A stretch of DNA of 11,174 nucleotides from an uncultured Verrucomicrobiota bacterium. Its GTDB lineage: Bacteria; Verrucomicrobiota; Verrucomicrobiia; Limisphaerales; UBA9464. Location: the NCBI GenBank assembly GCA_903864375.1, contig CAIPFS010000523.1, positions 1 through 11,174 on the forward strand, read 5' to 3'. Under the pieces are notes generated by a model. It searched no databases, had not been told where the DNA came from, and saw nothing but the letters and a program-made list of their open reading frames with translations. This document shows, piece after piece, positions 6,481 through 11,174 of the stretch. Position 1 is the stretch's first letter. Each line of letters begins with the position of its first letter. A program made the position numbers and the translations under genes.

Positions 6481-7107
6481 ATGAAACAGATTCTCCTTCT
6501 CGCCCTGGCTCCGCTCTTGAGCCTGAGTCTCTGCCTGGCCGCACCGACCCCGGCTTCGGCCAAAGCCCCCGCTCCACTCCCGAAGGTGCCGGAGGGTGCC
6601 GAGGTCATCACGTTGGGTGCCGGTTGCTTTTGGTGTACCGAGGCTGTCTTTCAACAGATCCCCGGTGTCCTCTCAGTCACATCGGGTTATATGGGCGGCA
6701 CAGTCAAGAACCCGACGTATCCCCAGGTGTGCGAAGGGGACACCGGTCATGCAGAAGTCGCCCAACTGGTCTACGACCCCAAGGTGACCAACCTGAATAC
6801 GATTTTATCGACCTTCTGGCATGTGCATGACCCGACCAGCCTCAATCGGCAGGGCGCGGACTCGGGAACGCAGTATCGGTCGGCGATTTTCTTCAATTCC
6901 GAGGCGCAACGGGTGGTGGCTGAAAAATCAAAGGCCGAGGCAGCGAAGGAATTCTCCCGCCCGATCGTGACCGAAATCACTGCGGCGACCGAATTCTACC
7001 CTGCTGAAAATTATCATCAGGACTACTACCGACAGAACAAGGACCGGAACCCGTACTGCCAGCGGGTCATCGCCCCCAAATTACGGAAGGCGGGCTTGAA
7101 GGAATAG
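6481..7107 (+). CDS. msrA: Secreted peptide-methionine (S)-S-oxide reductase MsrA
   Basis: Reduces methionine-S-sulfoxide, complementing MsrB. Residues 1-21 form a cleavable signal peptide (hydrophobic core LLLALAPLLSLSLCLA, cleavage likely after Ala20 or Ala27), so the enzyme is exported. The PMSR domain occupies about 41-195. GAGCFWCTEAVF carries the GCFWC active site (48-52, catalytic Cys49), followed by GYMGG (69-73), PTYPQVCEGDTGHAE (78-92), FWHVHDPT (112-119) and the GTQYRSAIF loop (129-137). Cys193 near the C-terminus (NPYCQ) is the likely resolving cysteine, with Cys52 as an alternative. The length of 208 is a normal MsrA core plus the signal. It follows msrB closely with no terminator between them. 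No strong Shine-Dalgarno is seen before ATG 6481. Export of both stereospecific reductases points to repair of envelope proteins. Confidence 0.96.
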   Translation: MKQILLLALAPLLSLSLCLAAPTPASAKAPAPLPKVPEGAEVITLGAGCFWCTEAVFQQIPGVLSVTSGYMGGTVKNPTYPQVCEGDTGHAEVAQLVYDPKVTNLNTILSTFWHVHDPTSLNRQGADSGTQYRSAIFFNSEAQRVVAEKSKAEAAKEFSRPIVTEITAATEFYPAENYHQDYYRQNKDRNPYCQRVIAPKLRKAGLKE

Positions 7108-7124
7108 CTGACGGTTGCTGACCC

Positions 7125-7144
7125 GCCCCTGGGAAGTCAGGGGC
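7125..7144 (+). terminator. GC-rich stem-loop after msrA
   Basis: GCCCCTG (7125-7131) pairs with CAGGGGC (7138-7144) around a 6-base loop, 17 bases beyond the msrA stop. A T-tract is missing, so it is at best a Rho-assisted or 3'-end stabilising hairpin. The remaining bases up to 7255 show no gene. Confidence 0.3.
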
Positions 7145-7255
7145 CGGATCGCCGGAAGGGGGATCGCGGACTTTCGTAACGTCGACTTGGCCATTGCCTG
7201 AGTGCATCGCCTTCGCAGTTGCAAACAAGGCCCGGTTCCCCAAGGTTGACGGTTG

Positions 7256-8008
7256 ATGCCTTATTCTGGTCGTCAACCGATGAGCGCTCAAGAGGCGCAT
7301 CAGCGCATCCGGCACCTTCTGCCCGGCGCCGTGGCACTGGCAGGCACTGCCGGATTCGTCAACACGGTGATGCTCGGCTTCTTCCACACTCCCGTCAGCC
7401 ACATGACCGGAGCCGTTTCACACCTGGGCGTGGACATCGCCGAAGGCAAGCTGCGGGATGCCTGGGCTTCGCTCACGATCATCATTGGCTTTGTGATTGG
7501 GGCCATGGGGGCTGGGATTTTGGTCGGGGCCTGGAAACTGGTTCCCAATCGCGCCTACGGCGTCGCTCTCATGGCCGAGGGTGGCCTGCTGGCCATCGCA
7601 ACCGCCCTGCTCAACGCCCAACACCGATTGGCTCTACCAGCAGTAGCCATGGCGTGCGGCCTTCAGAATGCCATGGCCAGCAGCTACTGCGGTTTGCTGA
7701 TTCGAACCACCCACGTCACCGGGGTGGTGACCGATATCGGTGTCATCCTGGGGCATTGGGTGCGACATCGACAGGTGGAAATGTGGAAACTGCGGTTCCT
7801 GCTGGCCATTTTTCTGGCCTTTGGCTTCGGAGGTTGGATAGGTGCCCTGGCGGACCTCCGGTTTGGACCCACGTGCATTCTGGTTCCAGGCATTGGATGC
7901 ACGATCGCCGGAGGTATTTTCTGGTTCGTCACCCATCACGGACTGCTGCAGATCATGCAGGACGGCGCCCCCAAGCCACCCCGGACGGGGAGTTTTCCGT
8001 TCCATTGA
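7256..8008 (+). CDS. DUF1275 (YoaK) family membrane protein
   Basis: A polytopic inner-membrane protein of the DUF1275/YoaK family, whose function is not established. The 250 residues contain about six hydrophobic segments: about 23-45, 71-92, 100-119, 126-147, 181-199 and 207-226. Two family signatures are visible: the N-terminal GTAGFVNTVML to HTPVSHMTGAVSHLG (30-58), and GLQNAMASSYCGLLIRTTHVTGVVTDIG (135-162), which holds the conserved TTHxTGVVTDxG. ATG 7256 is preceded by AAGG ten bases upstream. ATG 7280 (giving MSAQEAH) and TTG 7253 are alternatives. It could share a transcript with msrBA, from which it is separated by about 150 bases. It converges on the anti-sigma gene with only 18 bases between the two stops. 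Confidence 0.88.
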   Translation: MPYSGRQPMSAQEAHQRIRHLLPGAVALAGTAGFVNTVMLGFFHTPVSHMTGAVSHLGVDIAEGKLRDAWASLTIIIGFVIGAMGAGILVGAWKLVPNRAYGVALMAEGGLLAIATALLNAQHRLALPAVAMACGLQNAMASSYCGLLIRTTHVTGVVTDIGVILGHWVRHRQVEMWKLRFLLAIFLAFGFGGWIGALADLRFGPTCILVPGIGCTIAGGIFWFVTHHGLLQIMQDGAPKPPRTGSFPFH

Positions 8009-8018
8009 TCCCGAAAGC

Positions 8019-8041
8019 GCCTCGGATCACCGGACCGAGGC
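8019..8041. terminator. Stem-loop at the convergent junction
   Basis: GCCTCGG (8019-8025) pairs with CCGAGGC (8035-8041) around a 9-base loop. The hairpin straddles the stop codon of the minus-strand anti-sigma gene and lies just past the DUF1275 stop. The position fits a bidirectional transcript end, but there is no immediate T-run on either strand. Confidence 0.3.
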
Positions 8042-8767
8042 CACGAGCACTGGATTTTTACTTTGGGATTTGACGACGCCGCCCGGTTGCTCCCGGGTGA
8101 TCACAAAGGCCTTGGGAGCAAGAATCTTTAACTTGGACTCAATCGGCACGACCGATTCGGCCTCTGAGACGATATCGAACACCCCTCCATCGACCGGGGC
8201 TCCCGGATCGCGGCGGGGATCGACGATCCAGAGCTGATACTGCTCCCGTCGTGGATCATTGGGCTTCAAACCGCGAAGTTTCAGAACGCCATCCTGACGC
8301 CCGTTGCTCCAAAGGATCTCCCCGGAAGGCGTTCCCGAAGCAGAACCGTTGGGTGGCAGCGAAACCCGAATCAGGTCCGGTGCCCGCTCCAGTTCCTCGA
8401 TACGGGTTTTCAAGGTCATGGCTGACAGATTCTCCCGACCACCAAAGCGCCGCATCCCAACAGTCACCGCGAGCATCAGGCAGGCTGCAGCCGCCATCCA
8501 TCCCCCCCAGAGTCGGAAGATGGATCCAAAATCAGGTCGAAGAATCGGGGCCGGAGACTGCTGGGGTCGTTTTCCGGGAATCGATGCCATCAAGCGACCG
8601 TGCAGGGCTCTCGGCATCGGCTCCAGACCTCTTTCCAGCAGGAGACCCGCATGAAGCGCAGCAGCGGTCCGCTCAAGGGCAGCGGTTTCGACGGTCGGAT
8701 CGACCCCTTCCGTTACTGAGTCCACCAACGGATTCCAGGCCTCATCATGTGGGATTTCATTGCTCAT
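8027..8767 (-). CDS. RskA-type membrane anti-sigma factor
   Basis: Predicted to hold the ECF sigma factor encoded just upstream at the membrane until a signal triggers its release or proteolysis. The 246-residue protein has a cytoplasmic N-terminal part (1-86). One transmembrane helix follows (about 87-105, GGWMAAAACLMLAVTVGM). A short coiled stretch (about 113-130) precedes an extracytoplasmic RskA C-terminal domain (about 147-242), recognised by GEILWSNGRQDGVLKLRGL, REQYQLWIVDPRRD, VDGGVFDI and REQPGGVV. No HxxxCxxC zinc motif is present, so it is an RskA-like rather than a zf-HC2 anti-sigma. Its ATG (8765-8767) overlaps the sigma stop as ATGA, indicating translational coupling and matched production. 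This gene order and overlap are typical of sigma/anti-sigma pairs. Confidence 0.9.
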   Translation of the reverse strand: MSNEIPHDEAWNPLVDSVTEGVDPTVETAALERTAAALHAGLLLERGLEPMPRALHGRLMASIPGKRPQQSPAPILRPDFGSIFRLWGGWMAAAACLMLAVTVGMRRFGGRENLSAMTLKTRIEELERAPDLIRVSLPPNGSASGTPSGEILWSNGRQDGVLKLRGLKPNDPRREQYQLWIVDPRRDPGAPVDGGVFDIVSEAESVVPIESKLKILAPKAFVITREQPGGVVKSQSKNPVLVASVR

Positions 8768-9363
8768 GAGGATGCCTCCATTTTTGAACCGGTAAGAGCC
8801 TGACGCAACCGCAGCAACCCGCGTCGAAGCAAGGTTTTCACGGTTCCCAACGGCATTTCCAGCCGGGAAGAAATCTCCTGATGCGTATGGCCGTCGCGCA
8901 ACGATAATTCAATGACCTGCTGCTGTTCGAGCGGGAGTCCCCGCAACAACTTCATCGCCTGCTCTGCCTCGTCATCTCCATCGATAACCGGTGGATTCCC
9001 CAAAGCAGGCTCCATGTCGTCCTCGAGGGTTTTCAATTCTGGTAGTCGTCCCAGACGGCGCCGACAATCCAGCAACCGACGGCGGGCAATGACCATGACA
9101 AACGTCGTCTCAGAGCCGCGGACTGGATCAAATCGATGGGCATCGCGCCAGAGATGGATGAATACCTCCTGGACTGCGTCCTCCGCCTCGTGAGAGGAAC
9201 CGAGGAACCGACGGGCGGCAGACCAGATGAGCGGACCATACCGTTCAACGCATCGTTCCATGGCGTCCGATTCTCCGGCCGCCACTCGGGGAAGCAGGAT
9301 TTCCTCGGCCATTTCGAAGGGAGAATGGTCTGAGACCACAGGTCTGGCAATGGGAAGAGTCAT
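8764..9363 (-). CDS. ECF-family RNA polymerase sigma factor
   Basis: Directs RNA polymerase to a dedicated promoter set when released by its anti-sigma. In the 199-residue protein, region 2 lies at about 38-104 (ERYGPLIWSAARRFLG, then the -10 and core-binding helix AEDAVQEVFIHLWRDAHRFDP, then RGSETTFVMVIARRRLLDCRRR). Region 4 is at about 135-188, with the helix-turn-helix HTHQEISSRLEMPLGTVKTLLRRGLLRLR recognising the -35. Regions 1 and 3 are absent, as expected for ECF. A linker with acidic residues (112-134) separates the domains. The start ATG 9361-9363 has GGGG upstream on the minus strand as a weak Shine-Dalgarno. It is coupled downstream to an RskA-like anti-sigma and lies 90 bases after a fasciclin lipoprotein gene, reminiscent of the SigK/RskA system. 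I cannot assign an ECF group without alignment. Confidence 0.95.
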   Translation of the reverse strand: MTLPIARPVVSDHSPFEMAEEILLPRVAAGESDAMERCVERYGPLIWSAARRFLGSSHEAEDAVQEVFIHLWRDAHRFDPVRGSETTFVMVIARRRLLDCRRRLGRLPELKTLEDDMEPALGNPPVIDGDDEAEQAMKLLRGLPLEQQQVIELSLRDGHTHQEISSRLEMPLGTVKTLLRRGLLRLRQALTGSKMEASS

Positions 9364-9402
9364 AGATGGACCCCGAAATGACGGGCAATGATCCCAGACG
9401 TC

Positions 9403-9429
9403 ACCGGAACCGCCTGGGGCGGCTCCGGT
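9403..9429 (-). promoter_or_regulatory. Long stem-loop between fasciclin and sigma genes
   Basis: ACCGGAACCGCC (9403-9414) faces GGCGGCTCCGGT (9418-9429) across a 3-base loop. The single A/C mismatch becomes a G-U pair in the minus-strand RNA, so that transcript can form a continuous 12-bp GC-rich stem. There is no T-run after it, so complete termination is unlikely. It could be an attenuator or processing/stability element that makes abundant fasciclin mRNA but little sigma mRNA from one transcript. A rho-type or separate-promoter arrangement is equally possible. Confidence 0.4.
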
Positions 9430-9453
9430 CGACCGGACGGGGTCCCCGGAGAC

Positions 9454-9981
9454 TTAACTGGCCGGTAACAGCACACTGTCGATCACATGGATGATTCCAT
9501 TGGATGTCTCGACGTCGGGCTTGACCACGGTCGCTTGATTGATCTTTACCTTGCCATCATCGACGGTGATATGGACGGAACTGCCTTGCAGAGTGGCGGC
9601 CGACTTGGCGGAAATGGCGGCCAGGGCACCCACTTGACCAGCCACAACGTGGTATTTCAAAATAGCCTGAAGTTTGGCCTTGTTCTCTGGCTTCAACAGG
9701 GACTCCACAGTTCCCTCGGGCAACTTGGCGAACGCTTCGTCCGTAGGGGCGAAGACTGTAAACGGTCCGTGGCCGCTCAGGGCCTCGGTCAATCCGGCTG
9801 CATGCAAAGCAGCGGCCAGGGTTTTGAACGACCCGGCGGCGGCGGCGGTCTCCAGAATGGTTTTCCGGCCGTGTCCCTCCCGAGCGGATGTTGATGTCGA
9901 CTGGCTGCATGGAGCTGCCATGCACGAAGCCACAAGGGCTGTAGCCAGGGTGGTGACGGTGATGATGGAGCGAATTTTCAT
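9454..9981 (-). CDS. Fasciclin (FAS1) domain lipoprotein
   Basis: A secreted, probably surface or periplasmic protein with a single FAS1 domain, a fold often used in adhesion. Residues 1-20 are a signal with a lipobox-like LVASC (Cys20). A Ser/Thr-rich spacer (26-36) leads to the FAS1 domain at about 41-174. Hallmarks are AAGSFKTLAAALHAAGLTEAL (48-68), GPFTVFAPTDEAFAKLP (72-88), the YHVV box (110-113) and the terminal NGIIHVIDSVLLP (161-173). I chose ATG 9979-9981 because it starts directly at the signal peptide. Upstream in-frame Mets (9 and more codons away) add an unlikely hydrophilic extension. The 175-residue size matches single-domain bacterial FAS1 proteins. It precedes the ECF sigma and RskA genes in the same direction, so it may be a target and operon partner of that sigma factor. 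Confidence 0.9.
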   Translation of the reverse strand: MKIRSIITVTTLATALVASCMAAPCSQSTSTSAREGHGRKTILETAAAAGSFKTLAAALHAAGLTEALSGHGPFTVFAPTDEAFAKLPEGTVESLLKPENKAKLQAILKYHVVAGQVGALAAISAKSAATLQGSSVHITVDDGKVKINQATVVKPDVETSNGIIHVIDSVLLPAS

Positions 9982-10124
9982 AGTGGTTCTTTCGGACGCC
10001 TTGGTTGCGGCGTACACCGGGTATTTCGTCATCGCCTTGTTTTTGGATTCACAATCGTCATGGATTTGTGTGGGCTCTCGGGACGACGGACTCCTCAAGT
10101 TCGTTCTCAGCAGCCTGACCTCCC

Positions 10125-10952
10125 GTGAAAACCATCTCCCCCTCCGTTCAATCAACTCTCGGACGAAGACCGTACCTGGCGTTCACACTCATTGAACTCC
10201 TGGTTGTGATCGCCATCATTGCCATTCTTGCCGGCATGCTTCTTCCGGCGCTATCGGGAGCAAATCAGCGGGCCGGGCAGGCAAAATGCCTCAGCAATCT
10301 CCGTCAGATGGGTCTCGCGCTGTTTGGCTACGTCAACGACCAGGGAAAGTTTCCGCCCTACTCGATACCAGGGGACCCCAATCTCTGGCTGACGCTTCTC
10401 ATGAAGCAGTCCGCCAATGTCCATCAAATGCGCTATTGCCCGGCTGCCCCCGAGCCGAAGAAGCGGGTCAGTCGCAATCCGGCCAATCCCGATTACGGCA
10501 CCGCCAGCGAAACCTGGATTTGGCATACCAACACAACCTCGGGCTATCAGGGAAGCTACGCCTTTAATGGCTGGATGTATGGCGATGCCGCCAGCATCGG
10601 TTTCCCGGCAACCAAGGTTTATAATAACGAGAATGCCGTGGAGTCCGCCACCCTCACTCCCTGCTTCGGCGACGCCATGTGGGTGGACGCCTGGCCGGAG
10701 GAAACGGACCGACCGGCCAGTAATTTATGGGAGGGCGACGGAGTCGCCGGAGGCTTGGGGCGGTTTCTGATCGCCCGCCACGGCGCGCGGGCCGCGGCTG
10801 CGGCCCCCCGTAAGAACCCCAGCGGAACGCCGATGGTGGGAGCCGGTGATTTTGCGTACATGGACGGCCATGCAGACGCCGTGAAATTGGAACGCCTCTG
10901 GGCCCTCCGTTGGCACAAAGGCTGGGTCACGCCCGAACCCCACCCCAAATAG
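10125..10952 (+). CDS. Pseudopilin-like protein with prepilin N-terminal signal
   Basis: A 275-residue secreted protein with a type IV prepilin/type II secretion N-terminus. The basic leader (residues 1-19, with RRPYLA) ends before FTLIELLVVIAIIAILAGMLLPAL (20-42). Cleavage is expected between Ala19 and Phe20, with Glu24 at mature position +5. The -1 residue is Ala rather than the commoner Gly. AKCLSNLRQMGLALFGYVNDQGKFPP (53-78) and the late GDFAYMDGHADAVK (241-254) match the H-X9-DG-type pseudopilin family that is greatly expanded in Verrucomicrobia and related phyla. The start is GTG 10125-10127. It is transcribed divergently from the fasciclin gene across 143 bases, with no pilus or secretion machinery nearby. 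The role is unknown; it may be a surface or secretion component working with machinery encoded elsewhere. Confidence 0.88.
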   Translation: MKTISPSVQSTLGRRPYLAFTLIELLVVIAIIAILAGMLLPALSGANQRAGQAKCLSNLRQMGLALFGYVNDQGKFPPYSIPGDPNLWLTLLMKQSANVHQMRYCPAAPEPKKRVSRNPANPDYGTASETWIWHTNTTSGYQGSYAFNGWMYGDAASIGFPATKVYNNENAVESATLTPCFGDAMWVDAWPEETDRPASNLWEGDGVAGGLGRFLIARHGARAAAAAPRKNPSGTPMVGAGDFAYMDGHADAVKLERLWALRWHKGWVTPEPHPK

Positions 10953-10993
10953 ATCAGTTAACCCAGCCCTCCAGATTCGCCGAAAATCGACAT

Positions 10994-11047
10994 AGGGACA
11001 GGTCATATGTACTGGATACGATTCATACAAAGGGACAGGTCATCTGT
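10994..11047. repeat. Direct repeat upstream of the transposase gene
   Basis: AGGGACAGGTCATATGT (10994-11010) recurs as AGGGACAGGTCATCTGT (11031-11047), 16 of 17 bases identical and offset by 37 bases. It lies in the 129-base gap before the truncated transposase. TTGACA (11048-11053) follows the second copy but has no matching -10 at 17 bases. The repeat may be a transposase-binding or element-end sequence. Confidence 0.6.
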
Positions 11048-11081
11048 TTGACAATGGCCGTGGTCTGGCTACGGTTCCTGC

Positions 11082-11174
11082 ATGCGGCGTGGGCGTTTGA
11101 AGATGGATTCCGGTGTGGGTCGTGCGTACTACCATTGCATTTCGCGGGTGGTGGAGCGGCGGCTGGCCTTTGGA
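11082..11174 (+). CDS. REP-associated (RAYT/IS200-like) transposase, 5' part
   Basis: Only the first 31 codons are inside the window, and the frame is still open at the edge. The sequence reads MRRGRLKMDSGVGRAYYHCISRVVERRLAFG. The YYHCISRVVERR-AFG stretch is the N-terminal strand and loop of the Y1-type transposase_17 family (REP-associated tyrosine transposases), in the form familiar from Verrucomicrobia. The catalytic HUH and Tyr residues would lie beyond the edge, so activity cannot be judged. ATG 11082 is the likely start; Met8 is an alternative. The upstream direct repeat and the palindromes at the far left of the window fit the substrate type of such enzymes. Confidence 0.75.
   Translation, partial: MRRGRLKMDSGVGRAYYHCISRVVERRLAFG

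Noticed and set aside
7219..8073. 284-codon plus-strand frame overlapping the DUF1275 gene
   Set aside because: The alternative frame encodes Arg/His/Ser-rich sequence with no membrane segments, while frame 7256-8008 has both DUF1275 signatures.
9982..10155. N-terminal extension of the fasciclin protein up to 10155
   Set aside because: It would place 58 hydrophilic residues before a clear lipoprotein signal and overlap the start of the divergent pseudopilin gene.
10990..11050. CRISPR-like repeat array
   Set aside because: Only two copies of a 17-bp repeat, with a 20-base gap, no further units and no cas genes.

Overview
The window looks like a chromosomal segment of a GC-rich Verrucomicrobia-type (PVC group) bacterium. 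Three things point that way. The pseudopilin-like protein (10125-10952) combines an FTLIELLVVIAIIAILAGMLLPAL helix with a late MDGH motif. The truncated transposase at the right edge starts in the YYHCISRVVERRLAFG style common in that phylum. The small HxxxCxxC zf-HC2 protein also fits. Few genes have a strong Shine-Dalgarno, and two start at GTG. The assignment rests on remembered family resemblance, not on a search.

Layout, left to right. 1-265 has no confident gene but is rich in palindromes: two adjacent REP-like hairpins (10-51) and a perfect 14-bp inverted repeat (178-209). On the minus strand, 2144-266 holds an overlapping pair of peptide/nickel-type ABC permeases (OppB-like, then OppC-like) with no binding protein or ATPase nearby. 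Divergent from it are a CbpA-type J-domain co-chaperone (2329-3285) and an overlapping gene for a large, probably exported protein with two metallo-beta-lactamase lobes and a C-terminal beta-sandwich (3225-5249). A small putative zinc-finger anti-sigma protein lies alone on the minus strand (5694-5395). Next comes an exported methionine sulfoxide repair pair, lipoprotein MsrB (5901-6443) and secreted MsrA (6481-7107), followed by a DUF1275/YoaK-family membrane protein (7256-8008).

The most coherent regulatory unit is the minus-strand cluster 9981-8027: a fasciclin (FAS1) lipoprotein, an ECF sigma factor, and an RskA-type membrane anti-sigma factor whose start overlaps the sigma stop by ATGA. 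In mycobacteria, FAS1 proteins (MPT70/MPT83) are controlled by SigK and its membrane anti-sigma RskA, so this cluster may be a compact version of the same partnership. Divergent from it is the pseudopilin-like gene. The window ends in the first 31 codons of a REP-associated (RAYT/IS200-like) transposase, preceded by a near-identical 17-bp direct repeat.

Read together, much of the window concerns the cell envelope: peptide or ion import, export-targeted hydrolases, repair of oxidised envelope proteins, and an envelope-signalling sigma/anti-sigma pair. No phage, CRISPR, rRNA or tRNA features were seen. I found no clearly new multi-gene system. The best leads are the FAS1-ECF-RskA module, the two-lobe MBL protein, and the palindromes that may be substrates of the RAYT.
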